From assembly GCA_014529385.2 (NCBI GenBank), contig CM043952.1, forward strand, positions 66,404,870 to 66,468,869: a stretch of 64,000 nucleotides of DNA, given 5' to 3'. The stretch comes from Adiantum capillus-veneris (lineage: Eukaryota > Streptophyta > Polypodiopsida > Polypodiales > Pteridaceae). The position numbers were made by a program, and so were the translations under genes. The notes under the pieces are model-generated. The model saw only the letters and a program-made list of their open reading frames with translations, had not been told where the DNA came from and did no database searches. This document shows positions 11,411 to 23,021 of this stretch, one piece after another (position 1 is the first letter of the stretch; every line of letters begins with the position of its first letter).

Positions 11411-12375
11411 GTGTTGATATAGCCAATTCTTTAACGTTAATGTCTCAAACTGAGCTACTGATTCAAAGAACTTTTTCTACATGAATAATGTAGTATAATG
11501 CAAATTGAGTTAGTGCCATGCTTCCCTCATTCTTTTGATGTCATTGTAGTTGATGCATATAAGTATGTATATAAATACACATATCCCTACAGATATGTGT
11601 TAAGGGGTATATGAAACATAGAGTGTAACCGTGAATAGATGATAGCTTAAACTACACAAAAATACTAAGTTTTTTAATAGCGTTATAAGAAATGGGACTT
11701 GAATAATTCCCAAAATTCCTAAATAGGTCTTAATGGTGTTAGTGATGGTGAGGAGGAGCAAACCTTCTCTCACCTGCACCTTCACCATCTGCTACGGTTT
11801 CGTGACAAATATTTCAAAGTATCTGCCAAATTCAAATGGATAAAGTGGGAGAGTCGTGTCTCATACAACATGCTTTCTTGCCTTCAACAAGGTTTTCAGC
11901 ATGTGCTCGATTACATGTGATGCCTCAAAACTTGACACAGATTTAATTTACCCCATCCCCATAATCTCTCAACACACCCTACAAGATACTTGCAAATGCT
12001 CTCAATTTGAGAGTCTCACCCATCCCTATCTCTCATTATTTCCGATTTTGTCTGATGATCTCTATTACATATTCACAATGCCCATTGCCCTCTTGCCTTG
12101 CAACCTGAGCATCCACAAACTTCTCTTCTTGAATAGACATATGCAATCCTCAAAAGTTTTGAGTTGTGATGACTGCTTAACCTACAGAAAACAAGATCGT
12201 ACAGATCTAGACACCCTGCCCACGTACAACAAGCACATGACTATGAGCCGTAGTGTACAATGTAACACCTTTGACCCAAGAAGACTCAAAGAAGCCCATT
12301 CCCTTCAAGGAAGCTCCAATCCACATGATTAGGAGCTTTCTTGAGTCAAAAAGAAATACCACCAAGTCGTCATGC
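11411..12375. other. Non-coding spacer
   Basis: No homology or credible splice-linked coding segment is seen. Open frames here have no domain-like content and contain unlikely residue runs. Confidence 0.4.
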
Positions 12376-13400
12376 ACACTAACTAGAGCATTGCCTTCAC
12401 AGAAATGGAAGATATTATCAAAGATACTATGCTTCTTGACAAAACCAATGTTTGCAGCCTGTATTAGATCCCAAAGGAGTGGTTTAAGATCACCCTCAAG
12501 ATCATGGACTATCCATGGTCTTTCTTTCCAAGCCAAGAGAGGAAAAACATGGCGAACCGCCTAGAGCAGCGTGTACAACTCTTTTACAATTATGCAGTAA
12601 TTAAAGGAACTTTTCTTATTCATGCATATTCATGGCTCCCTGTTCATGCTTTCAGTTACATCGGGTGATTGTCAATAGACGAGTGATCGTGGATCGGTTC
12701 AGCTTGGCCAAGGAAAACATAGATTGGCCATTGGGTAATGCACAGTCGGCATTCGAGCTGCTGAGAGGCCTTGGGGAAAAGGAAACAGAAGAAGAAAAAT
12801 CAGAGCAGCTAACTAAAGAGGATCTTCGTCAAGCACCTGCAGTGGTATATGGGTTCTCTTTCAGCCTAAAGAGGTGGGGCTGCTTCGGTGTCGAGGATCT
12901 CCGAGAGATAACCTTTGAGGATCAAGCATATGAGCAGCTGGTGATGAAGAGTGCCAAGCAAAAAGATATGCTAAAGGCCATTGTGACCACTTACCTATTG
13001 GAAGAGAGTGGAAGGGGCAGGATTGTAGATTTTGTGTCTCAGAAGGGCGAGGGATGTGTGGTGCTATGTTATGGGTCACCTGGCATAGGCAAGACCTTGA
13101 TGGCGAAAATGCTTGAGGAAATGCTGCATAGACCATTTTGGGTCGTTAGTGCATTAATTGAGTTGGGGGAGGAGACTCGGGAGCTAGAAAAATAGCCAAG
13201 TTCTTAACACAGCTTTACAATGGCATGCTATCATCTTCCTCAACGAGGGTGATGGGTACTTGGAGCGTCGAGCATTCAATGTGGATGTGAAGTGCAATCT
13301 CCTCAGTGAAGTCTTCCTGCGTCTATTGGAACAATATGCTGGATTCCTCTTCCTAATCAACAATCGATCAAAGAGTGCGTTCAAAGTTGCACTGGGCAGG

Positions 13401-13405
<5 letters not shown>
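12376..13405 (+). pseudogene. AAA+ ATPase remnant of the fungal-type family
   Basis: The frame 12632-13195 contains, in order, VVYGFSFSLKRWGCF, an EDLREITFEDQAYEQLV block, KQKDMLKAIV, and the Walker A loop GSPGIGKT (13073-13096) followed by RPFWVVSALIELG. This order (gFSl-kxW, xIxfxxxAFxxLV, GKGxGxxxLLxGxPGxGKT, RPxYxVSxxELG) is that of the large AAA family abundant in fungi and present in scattered other eukaryotes. The sequence continues in another frame from about 13191, with WHAIIFLNEGD as a Walker B-like strand (NEGD rather than DEAD) and FLRLLEQYAGFLFLINNR (about 13305-13365). It stops at a CT array near 13404, before the arginine finger and lid. Upstream, 12376-12630 gives related but broken frames. 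It is a truncated, frame-broken copy of a host-type gene. Confidence 0.65.

Positions 13406-13456
<51 letters not shown>
13404..13456. repeat. (CT)n-(CA)n microsatellite
   Basis: An uninterrupted CT run passes into a CA run. It sits exactly where the AAA-like homology ends. Confidence 0.9.
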
Positions 13457-13459
<3 letters not shown>

Positions 13460-13747
13460 CTGCACACACACTCACAACCAGATACGAATGTGGGTGCGCT
13501 GTCTTCCTGGATGCTGAGAGTCCATGCCTACCGCCGAGGCCTCTCCAAGGCATGCCCATCCCTGCCAGGCAGCTGTGTTCGCGAAAAATCATTTTCTCAC
13601 ACACAATATTTCTTTCCTGAATTTTCTAAGAGGAGATTTTAAAAAAAAGGGTTATTATTCCAAATTTTTACACTATTTTTTCTATTTTGGGGGGGATTTT
13701 TCCTTTCCCCTTGCCTTGAACCGACATTTTTGGAATTGAAAACGACA

Positions 13748-13800
13748 TCTATACTATCTATTAAGCAAGCAAGGATTCTGGCTTGCCATGTGGCGCAAGC
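13748..13800 (+). mobile_element. Helitron-like 5' end (copy 1)
   Basis: Begins TCTATACTATCTATTAAGCA after an A, as plant Helitron 5' ends do. It is followed by GGATTCTGGCTTGCCATGTGG. The same start and the ATTCCG..CACGTGG-like block recur at 15258 and 22377. A CA array begins about 80 bases downstream. Confidence 0.5.
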
Positions 13801-14003
13801 TCCTCTGTCCGGCAATGTGATCTATGCAAAACAGTGACACACACACACACACACACACACACTCAGAGTGCGGGGGTGGTACGTGAGCCCAGGAAGCCGA
13901 ATGGAGGTGGGAGGTGAACAGTCACAACATCTCTACCTCCGGATTCCGGCTTGCCATGTGGCGCAAGCTCCTCTGTCCGGCAGTGTGATCTATGCAAAAC
14001 AGT

Positions 14004-14060
<57 letters not shown>

Positions 14061-14132
14061 GAGTGCGGGGGTGGTACGTGAGCCCGGGAAGCCGATTGGA
14101 GGTGGGAGGTGAACAGTCACAACATCTCTACC
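13773..14132. repeat. Tandem duplication with unequal CA arrays
   Basis: Copies 13773-13940 and 13941-14132 both run from GGATTC through a CA array to CATCTCTACCTCC. The first CA array is about 31 bases (13832-13862) and the second about 57 (14004-14060), so the array length changed after duplication. Confidence 0.85.
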
Positions 14133-14198
14133 TCCAATATATTGGGAGGCAAAGAGGCAGGTGGGATGAACAGTTGAGAAGGAGAGGGGAATCATTCA

Positions 14199-14200
14199 GA

Positions 14201-14279
<79 letters not shown>
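14199..14279. repeat. (GA)n microsatellite, about 40 units
   Basis: An uninterrupted GA run, one of the longest in the window. Confidence 0.95.
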
Positions 14280-14991
14280 ACCTGCGGAGAACTCTGAGTA
14301 AGTTCTTTGAGAGAGAAAGCGAGAGAGAGGCCCTCCGCCTTCCTCTTCCAGTTACTTTCGATCCAACCAGGCCCAGGCTGCTCACGACACTCTCACGTCC
14401 TAGAGCAGCACAATGCTTACCAAACTAGGTGCTTCTCTTGAATTGCGGGCAAGAGCTCCATTTGGTCGCATGGAATGTCTGCAAACAAGCCCCTCCCTTC
14501 TTCCCATTTTGGGCCATCCTTCACAGTCAGAGAAAATATGGTGGGGCTCACACACATTGTAGGCTTTGGAGTTCTTGAAGTGCCGGATGCCAAGCAACTC
14601 ATGACTTACTCCCACTCTACATGAGCCCCAGTGATCATGAGAGTCGGTGAGCTTAAATGCCATCCCTCTTTGCCCCCTTCACACTGCTCCTTTATCTCTT
14701 CTGAGTTCTAAGTGCATTGCTTCCTTGCAACCGCTGAGAGAAGGGAAGCAGGAGCTAGCAGGTGGCAAGCCTACACGAGATTGGTGACAATAGCGTGAAT
14801 AGGTGGAGGTCCACGTTTTAGGCTATATCTTATTAGTTTCTACATCATATACTGTTGCCACCATGGTCCTTCTGTTCCACGTCAACACGTATGCCAAGCT
14901 TCCCATCATGAATATTGTGTCCTACACCACATTTGGTGCCCAACATGTAGGGCAGTATTGAGGAAAGGAGAACCGATCCTCTCTATTCTAT

Positions 14992-14992
<1 letters not shown>
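14280..14992. other. Non-coding, nothing recognised
   Basis: No domain, splice pattern or repeat partner was identified in this stretch. Confidence 0.4.

Positions 14993-15042
<50 letters not shown>
14993..15042. repeat. (CT)n microsatellite
   Basis: An uninterrupted CT run of about 25 units. The stretch after it up to 15240 shows no gene. Confidence 0.95.
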
Positions 15043-15047
<5 letters not shown>

Positions 15048-15257
15048 AAAGCTACCTGGTCCAACATTTCAAAGCAAACGTTGGTCCAGATTCTAGCAAA
15101 GGTTAGACATGACCCCGCTTCCTCATTGGCAACTAGCACGGTTATGTTGATGAAGAGAATTTAGAGGTTGCCTTTGGTTTATATGCTCCAAAGAATAGAT
15201 TAGGACATTCTTTTTCACCACATCTATTACTATCTATCTATACTTCTATACTATCTA

Positions 15258-15310
15258 TCTATACTACATATGAAAGAGACTGAAATTCCGGCGACCACGT
15301 GGTGATTTCT
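15258..15310 (+). mobile_element. Helitron-like 5' end (copy 2)
   Basis: TCTATACTACATATGAAAG follows an A and is preceded by a short array of CTAT words. Downstream is AAATTCCGGCGACCACGTGG, matching the subterminal block of the copies at 13748 and 22377. A GA array begins about 115 bases from the start. Confidence 0.5.
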
Positions 15311-15370
15311 CTGTGCTCTGGCAAGTGTTCTCTGCAACCCAACCCACACATGACTCAAGAGATAGCGCAT

Positions 15371-15372
<2 letters not shown>

Positions 15373-15446
<74 letters not shown>
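15373..15446. repeat. (GA)n microsatellite
   Basis: An uninterrupted GA run, followed by shorter GA runs to about 15640 that alternate with a duplicated GCAAGRCAGCGTGCGAA word. Confidence 0.95.
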
Positions 15447-15448
<2 letters not shown>

Positions 15449-15686
15449 AGGGTTGGGACTCAAGAGAATAGCACTGCAGCAAGGCGAGACAGCGTGCGAA
15501 TACAGAGAGAGAGAGAGACAGAGAGAGAGATACGTGGCGTACTCTCCTTGATCCGGCCAGTTTGCCCTGCAGAGCAAGGCAAGACAGCGTGCGAACGCAG
15601 AGAGAGAGAGAGACCAATTGATGCACATATAGAGAGAGAGGTATGCCGGTTCCATCTTTTCGTACGTGCCTGCATATGGCGATAGT

Positions 15687-15808
15687 TGTGAGGCGGAGGG
15701 TAATTGTGTGCCTAGTCTCCACCCAACCGCTATCTTATAGCCTCCCCCTAGCGTACACACCTGTCCGGCCGTGCCGGTGGCCTTGCCCGTAGGACCCGTG
15801 TCCTCACA
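15687..15808 (-). repeat. LTR (3' LTR in element orientation)
   Basis: 122 bases, TGTGAGG..CCTCACA, matching 21274-21395 except at three positions. Confidence 0.85.
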
Positions 15809-16558
15809 TTACCCCCCCCTTGGAGAAATGTTTTTATCCTCGAAAAAAAACATAGGAAACCTTTTCTTAAGTGTGGAGACATTCTCCCATGTAGAACCTT
15901 CATCAGGTCTATCTAGCCATTTTACCAACACCCGTCGTCTGACATGATGTTTGGTGCAAAGCTCATGAGAATCCAAAATCTTTTCGGGTTCATGAGGGAC
16001 GCTTGGCGGTTCTATAATGTCAACTAACACACCTGTGTCAATGACATTATCATGCTGTCCTAGCTATTTTTGTAAACGGCTAACATGGAAGACAGGATGA
16101 ATTCGTGAGTGTTCGGGAAGTGCTAACTTGTATGCCACTTGGCCTATACGTTTGAGGACAGTAAACGGTCCACAATAGCGTGGTGACAATTTAGCAACCT
16201 TTCCCGTCTTCAGACTTTCTGAATGTTCTGGAACCTTAAGGAAAACCTTGTCTCCTTCTTGGAAAGTAACAAGACGGCGATGCTCATCGGTGTACTTTCT
16301 ATATCGATCTTGAGCTTGCTTAACATTCTTTCGAGCAACTCGAAGCATATCAAAATGGTCTTGGAGAAAATCTTTCACTCTCTGGATCTTCTCCGTAGCC
16401 AACCCCACCGTAACGGGTGATCTAGGTTGAAAACCATATAAAAGCATAAATGGACTAAACCCTCTAGTCACATGCTTTGAACTATTATAAGAAAACTCCA
16501 AAATTGGCAAGTAGTCTTCCCAATTGGTTTGCTTCTTGCTAACGTATGCACTTAGCAT
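15809..16558 (-). mobile_element. Integrase C-terminal and chromodomain part of the gypsy fossil
   Basis: Translated motifs include LEFSYNSSKHVTRGFSPFML and GFQPRSP (Ty3/gypsy integrase end), LSPRYCGPFTVLKRIG and HPVFHVSRL. A chromodomain-like VLVKWLDRPDEGSTWEN lies nearest the LTR. This places it in the chromovirus branch. The fossil is incomplete. Confidence 0.8.
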
Positions 16559-16583
16559 ATCCTTTAGCGTGGTTTACTAACGT

Positions 16584-18835
16584 ATGCACATTGCATATCC
16601 TTTAGTACGAAAGAGAATGCATGTAAGTTGCCCATCCTACGCGGGATGAAGAGCAGCTGTAAGAGTGAGGTGATTTCCCCCAACCACTTACATACAGTCG
16701 CCCACGACTGACGACAAATTATGACTCAATCATTGAGTATCCAGGGCCATATACTCGATATGGAATGGAGACAACCAACTACATTGAAAACAGATTGCAG
16801 TTTCAAGCAGCCAATCACAAACACCCATACTCAGCCATCATCTTGTATGGCAGGGTATAAACTCATACTAAAGCTGCAAGAGAGATTGCACTGGCAGTGC
16901 AAAAAATTGCAGAAACAATAATGGCCATGAATTTGCATGCCGCTTCGAATAAATTTGTGTTAAACACTAGGGCCCATAACACCTAGTGTGCATGCATTTA
17001 ACACAAACATATCCGAACCGCAATTCCATGACGAGACTTTGGACCATAACAGAATGTGACAACCCGGTCACACCTAGGTACCAACCATGAGACATTCTCA
17101 TGTACATAGCATACTTAGCTATATGTAGAAACAACCCTTCGTTATGGTGGTTTCACAACACTTGTAATCGTAACAAGTTTGTACTTAGTACCCGACAATT
17201 TCTGGCCCACTGAGATTGCTCCTGATACTGTGTGCTCAAAATGGTCATATCCATGGATGCGACCAGCACCTAGGGACTTCGTCGCGACACATTGTTAGAT
17301 ATTTGGCGCCAGTGTCAATCCCCGAGACTCATATTCTCCACATGTGGAATATGTCTCAAACAAGGATATCAAGAAAAGAGACATCCATCAAGTACGAGCT
17401 GGTACTTGTGTGTGGAGGTAACTACAAACACTGTGCGACAAGAGTAAGAGGGACCCTCTATCATGCTCCACACTGGCTAAACTGAACTCCTTGAGTTCCT
17501 AGACCATGTTGTATCCCATGTGACAACATGTGCCAAATCGAACCCTACTCTAGGTTCGTACCAACGTAATGTATAGTGGACACTACGGTCCAAAATACTC
17601 TGTTCCAACATGCCCTTTGCATGGCTTTGAAACATTCAAGCGTATTTATACGACTTGCACTGGAAACCGTGGGTGTTGCCTGCACAACCCAACCCCTTTG
17701 GTTAACATCGACGTAGTCAAACCCCTTGGTAAGACCCTCTGTAGAAACTGCTCAACTAACAGGTAACGGTAACCAACATAGTTAACCGTGTACATAATGA
17801 TTGGACTCAACTCAAAAAGTTGAATTTGTCCTCTACCGCGTGGTAGATTAAGGAATTCTTTCCTTGAAAGTCTAACTAGGAGAGATCAAACTGTGATCCT
17901 CAAGGAAGATCAACTGTGATCCTCACTGCCTATGGGGTGATGTAGCAGTCACCCACCAGGTCGTACCCCAAAACAATATAGACACTCCATAGTGCTATAG
18001 AGAGAGCAGAAAATCCACACAAGTGAACTGCCTAGCTCTTGTGGACAGCCATGCTATCGCAACTGATTGCTGCATCTATACTTCCTTGTAGAGATCAGTT
18101 GTTGTGAGTTGAAGATTATCAAAAAACTCAACTTGAGTGTCGCACTGAAAACATGTAGTGCAAAAATGACACCGTAAACATCCTTAATGACAAGACTCTT
18201 GCTTGTCCATTAACGTCGATGTGTACTCCCCTAGGTAGATCTGTTCAATCTTGAGAACAATCACCCAAAGAATGCCAATAGTTGGGTCCTACCCTTGGCC
18301 TGACAATGGCTCTTAGCTTGTGTGGCTCATAGCCCTTGTGCAAATTAGTGTTCAATGGACGAACCGATGAAGACGAATTTGAGTAGCATCTTAGCCACGT
18401 GTTAGCTGAGAGCTAGAGCACCTTGGCTCAAGTTGACTCACGAGCAAAACACATATCAAAATCTTCCTAGAAGATTTTCATTTTTCCCTTAAAGAGAGAG
18501 AGACCGAGAGAAGAAGAGCATGCTGGGCTGAGGAACTTTCCTTAAATGACTATGACGTGTATAGTTGATTGCCCTGCTCTGGTGCATCTTATGCTTAGCT
18601 TGCAGCTGCAGCTTTATCCTATAAGCATTCCACAGGTTTTTGGTATGATTCTCTCATCGAAAGAGTTAACAGAGAAACACAAAACTCACGCTAACCCACC
18701 TACCTTGTAGGGGTCGTGATTGTATGAGTACGACTTAGATTTGGCACTTTGCCCGTACAATAAATCTTAGATTGAGGTTCCTTTTAGGGTTGTTGTGCTA
18801 ATAGCAACCAACAATCATGTTAAACAATCCATCAC
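16584..18835. other. Interior of the gypsy fossil without recognised parts
   Basis: About 2.2 kb with no domain on either strand. A near-duplicated phrase CGTATGCAC..GCATATCCTTTAG occurs at its left border (about 16540 and 16580). Whether it is element leader, a captured host segment or a further insertion cannot be decided by eye. Confidence 0.4.
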
Positions 18836-18839
18836 GTAT

Positions 18840-20450
18840 TCTGTCCGTGACAGAGTTGCGAGTGGGATAGCGGAAGCATAATGCATGAAGTGGTGGAATT
18901 CATGCCACCTGATGAGCATGCCTTGCACGCAAAAGTATAAGCCCTTGGCTACTATGACGGTCTCAAGCGTGAGAGCCAAAACCATAAGTGCCTTGCACAG
19001 TCTGTACTGGTAGTGGTACATTACAACGGGATGCTGCCACATCGAAAATGTGACAAAAAATTCCCATTTTACCAATTTCACAAACTTGTGTGCCAATCCC
19101 CTTGATTCCAAATCAACGGGCAGTATCTCGGCACAAGGGAGAAGCCTTGCTTCGTATAAAATTGCCAAAGCACTTTGCTTTGCACAATGAAAGTAACTGC
19201 CAAGTAAAGTGTAAACATGGAAAAAACAATAAAAATTTAAACTTGGCTAACTTGGTTGTTGTTGCTGTAACCAGTTGGCCCGAGATTCCGTGGAAGAAAA
19301 CTCCCTCAAATGTAGTTCATAACCATCTCTGTTGTGCAAGAGAGAGTTGGCATATATATCATATACATGCCCCAAAATATCCTGCCGGCATATGTAGAAA
19401 TTTTCCTAGGGCGTGTGCTCATAGCATACCCCAAACGGAAAAAATTTCAATGCAAGATTCTTAAATTGAAGCCTTGCTTCACATAAATATGTTTGTGCTA
19501 ATAGGAAACGGCTGTGGTTGCGGATATCATAACAAAAAGGAACGACCTTGCCGAGCAATTTCAAATGAAATTAACTAGTACTATGTGGTAAGCATTCTCT
19601 GTCAGTTTGTAGAAATAGTGACAAGGAGTCGGCCATGCTGAGCAACTTACTGTCTTCAACAAGTCCAGTAATAGGCCATGCCTGTCTCCTTGAGATACCG
19701 AAAAATTGGCCCTTGGCCTTGCCTTGGAAACAAAATGTAACCTGTGACGAGCGTGCTCTATCAAGGTACTCAAGAGAAGCCATGCTTCATATAGCTATGT
19801 CTAGCCTCATTGCCAACAAATGCTATTAGCGACAAATGTCATAGCAAAGAGAGTCAACCTTGTCGAATTGTAAATGTAATGGAAAAACAGTAGAACACGT
19901 GCAAGTTATGCATCTCATATAGCCGTGATCATTCATAGTCATCCATTTCATACCAGGGGTATCAAGCACATGCTTAATACACAAAAATCAAATGCGTACC
20001 TCAATAAATACTCCTGCCGATGCGTCTTGCCCTCGTAAGAATCAATTGAGTTGCAATTAAGAAGTTTAATGAGAAATTATTTCATAGATGTTGTTGCTTG
20101 GTGCGATAGCTGCTCTACTGCTTGCTCTTAAGGGCCTCGCCCGAATCGCAACCCCAAACTCAGAGGTAGAGAAAGAAAGGCTCTTGCCAATCTGTGGGAA
20201 ATTAGCCATGCTGATTACTGATCCGGCCATGCAAAACAGCGTTGCATCCGTAAGCCAAACTAGCAACAGACCTTGCCGTTGCATGAAAGATCAATTCTTT
20301 GAAACGTGAACCGTATAAGTCTGCAAGATAAAACTTCAGAAAACCCTTAATTAGGAAATGGCAAAGTTGTTTATCATGTCGGTCGATCGCCATTGATGCC
20401 TTGCAGATAAGTTACAATCCATGTTGACGTTGGAAGCCTTGCTTCCATAT
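18840..20450. repeat. Degenerate repeat of about 320 bp inside the gypsy fossil
   Basis: The short palindromic word GAAGCCTTGCTTC recurs at 19141, 19468, 19776 (one change, and followed by a similar TATA-type tail) and 20433. Spacings are 327, 308 and 657 (about twice 328). Other words such as CCTTGCC and GCCATGCTGA recur between them. The repeats are old and non-coding. Confidence 0.5.
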
Positions 20451-20711
20451 GATCATGCCTTAGCGTACACAATCTTTGCTAATGTCTTTGGTAATCGGCT
20501 CCTTTGCCGATGCCAATACCGTTGTTAAACGAAAAAGAGAAATCCATGCACGCTGCCAACTCTGAGTGGCTGGACCGTATGCTCCATGGACGCAGTGGTT
20601 GAGGCCCCTGGGGGTTGCCCCTTGGGCACCCCATCGTGGGATGGGTTTCTTAGTTAATCCAAAGGGAATGGCCAAGTGTGGATGGCCATCCCTTAGGGTA
20701 AATTTTTTTCT

Positions 20712-21273
20712 TTAAAAAAATGGCAAAATCTGAAGCTCTGCAACGAAGCCGCCTGTGTGTTGCAACCAGGGAGGACAGCGCTCAAGGAAAGCCGCAAACG
20801 GCGGGTATACAGAGTCGAACTTTTGCCCTGAAGCCCTTGTGCTCCCATCAAAGCCAAAACCGTGCGATTCTGTAGATGTTGAACTTTGGTGCCCTCCCTG
20901 ACTTAGGGTGGCTACACGCGAGCCAGCAGACTTCGGCTTCCCCTTCCTCCTCGACTTGGGACAACAGCACACATTTTTCTCCTCGGCTTTGATGAAAGAA
21001 GCCATGCAAACCATGCATGCAATCCTCTCCTCCTCGCCCGCCGTCTTTCCAAAACAAAAAAACACCCTTCTCCTCCCCTCAAGGGAGTTCGATTGCGAGA
21101 AAAACTCCATGAGAAAGACAACACCAAGCTTCTTCCTCTGGCTTCGATCTGCATGCTGCTTTCCCCTTCCTGTCGGAGCTTCCATGAACGGAGAGAAAGA
21201 GATAGAGAAAGACCTTGCTTTCGCGCACGACCATGCATGCTTCCCTCTCCTTCTCCCCTGGCTCTGATACCAG
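20712..21273 (-). other. Leader region next to the primer-binding site
   Basis: On the minus strand this follows the LTR and primer site of the gypsy fossil. An open frame crosses the LTR into it, but its composition gives no reason to think it is a gene. Confidence 0.4.
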
Positions 21274-21395
21274 TGTGAGGCGGAGGGTAATGGTGTGCCT
21301 AGTCTCCACCCAACCGCTATCTTATAGCCTCCCCCTAGCGTACACACCTGTCCGGCCATGCTGGTGGCCTTGCCCGTAGGACCCGTGTCCTCACA
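21274..21395 (-). repeat. LTR (5' LTR in element orientation)
   Basis: 122 bases, partner of 15687-15808. It is followed on the minus strand by the TGGTATCAGAGCC primer site. Confidence 0.85.
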
Positions 21396-21450
21396 ACAGT
21401 GGAAGCTCCACATTTTCTGTTTCGGTCTGTGTACAAAGCTCTGCATTTGT

Positions 21451-21452
<2 letters not shown>

Positions 21453-21535
<83 letters not shown>

Positions 21536-21598
21536 GTATTTGCCCGCTTATAGGAAGTATGCCATCATTGCATGTCTAAAGAGGCAGGACGCCATCGC

Positions 21599-21644
<46 letters not shown>

Positions 21645-21739
21645 GCAGGTTTACAACTGCCCTTTGGCCCCTTCCTCCTGACTCCTGCGTCCTTCCTCTA
21701 TACGAGAGTCTGCTGCCCTTCGGTCCCTTCCTCCTAGCA

Positions 21740-21770
<31 letters not shown>

Positions 21771-21771
21771 T
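21453..21771. repeat. GT and GA microsatellite cluster
   Basis: A (GT)n run (21453-21501) passes into (GA)n (to about 21534). Further GA runs lie at 21601-21642 and about 21739-21770. A short phrase around CCCTTYGGCCCCTTCCTCCT is repeated between them. Confidence 0.9.
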
Positions 21772-21919
21772 CTTCCGTATGGCGTATACAGTTGCAGGTC
21801 AACACCAAGGTTAAACACATACATTTTCCCTAACTGGCAAAAATAAGGGCAAACTTGAAATTCTTTAGGTCAGGCTTTTGCCAGCAATTACACTAAACAT
21901 GCGTAGATTTCTCGATTCT

Positions 21920-22205
21920 CTTAAAGGCAAGCTCAAAATGTAACCAAGATTTTGCAATTTTAGGTGATTAAAATACCTTGGACCCAGTTTTTTCTAGCAC
22001 TCCTGCTTTCTCCAAAATTCCCTTAAGAGAAAGCTCATTAGGTATTGAAGGATTATTTTGGTGTTAAGAACTTGCGAAAAGGTAAATTGACTAAGTTTGA
22101 AAATTTTTGCACTAAATTTCTCTAAAATTTGTAGGTTTCCTAACATTCTAATTTAAATTTGAGAGGTAAATCTCAGAATTTGTAGGTGGGATTACACTAA
22201 ACATA
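21920..22205. repeat. AT-rich interspersed repeat, minus-strand copy
   Basis: The end GTGGGATTACACTAAAC is the reverse complement of the GTGTAATCCCAC phrase in copies at 38640 and 63815. The surrounding TTTGTAGGTTTCC and TTCTCTAAAATTT words are also shared. It is a short AT-rich non-coding family, probably MITE-like. Confidence 0.5.
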
Positions 22206-22306
22206 ATGCCGACGAAGGCGGCATCATTTTAGTAGGGGGAGGAGTTTCGCCCCCCACAGCCACCTGGCGACAAGAAAGAGAGAGAGAGGTTGTTGATGCA
22301 CGATAA

Positions 22307-22308
<2 letters not shown>

Positions 22309-22338
<30 letters not shown>
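22309..22338. repeat. Run of 30 G
   Basis: An uninterrupted G run followed directly by GA repeats. Such runs are prone to length change and to sequencing error, and can fold into quadruplexes. Confidence 0.9.
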
Positions 22339-22339
<1 letters not shown>

Positions 22340-22376
22340 GAGAGAGAGAGGCCGCCGGAGGTGGCCGACCATACTA

Positions 22377-22452
22377 TCTATACTATACATTAAGCAGACT
22401 ATGATTCCGATGGACACGTGTCATCCTTTGCAGCCTCAGGCCAGTCCAGACA

Positions 22453-22510
<58 letters not shown>

Positions 22511-22958
22511 TTTCCCTGCCACGCATCAGTAGGACAGACATCAAGGGTTTCGTCCCACCACGTGGCAAAAGAAGAGGTCCTGCAAAGGACCTGGCCGGCA
22601 AATGAACATGTATCTGGTGAGTGGGCATCCAATGAGGGTACTAGCTTTTGCATCTGGCCTGTGTGCCCTGCAACGAGGCAAAACAGTGGACAGACTGGCA
22701 AAGAAGCCTCACTCTCCGACCTCTCTCTCTCTCTCTCTCTTTGTGAATCTGAGCCGGCGACTATCACAGTGTCCAGGTGTCTGACACACAACGGCCTTTG
22801 CTGCATTCAAAAAGAGAGAGAGAATATGTCCTGCTTTGTGTGGGTTTGCCACAGTATCCCCCGGACCCCCACCTCCCTTGAGAATGTGCATAGCACGCCC
22901 TGCCCCCCCTTTTTGCATTGCCCGTCCAATGTCCATAGTGGCGCTGCCTCAACCGAAT

Positions 22959-23021
<63 letters not shown>

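Larger units (their letters stand above)
15687..21395 (-). mobile_element. Ty3/gypsy LTR retrotransposon fossil with 122-bp LTRs
   Basis: Two 122-base direct repeats (15687-15808 and 21274-21395) begin TGTGAGG and end CCTCACA. Flanks ATAGT and ACAGT are a likely 5-base target duplication. Read on the minus strand, the sequence after the right LTR is TGGTATCAGAGCC, the initiator-Met primer site. A purine tract with eight G precedes the left LTR. Near the left end are integrase C-terminal and chromodomain parts. The rest of the interior, about 4 kb, shows no retroviral protein, so the element is broken and could not move on its own. The LTRs differ at about 3 of 122 positions, which implies a fairly recent insertion. 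Confidence 0.8.

Noticed and set aside
11856-12332. Open frame of 158 codons as a gene
   Set aside because: No domain, no splice support, and residue use unlike the neighbouring genes.
14128-15760. Long open frames rich in Arg-Glu, Leu-Ser or Cys-Val
   Set aside because: They are translations of GA, CT and GT arrays on either strand, not genes.
16584-18835. Plastid-derived insert or structural RNA genes
   Set aside because: No recognisable plastid gene, tRNA or rRNA sequence was seen in this stretch.
20712-21446. Minus-strand open frame of 244 codons as a gene
   Set aside because: It runs across an LTR and the primer site of the gypsy fossil, so it is chance coding in the leader.
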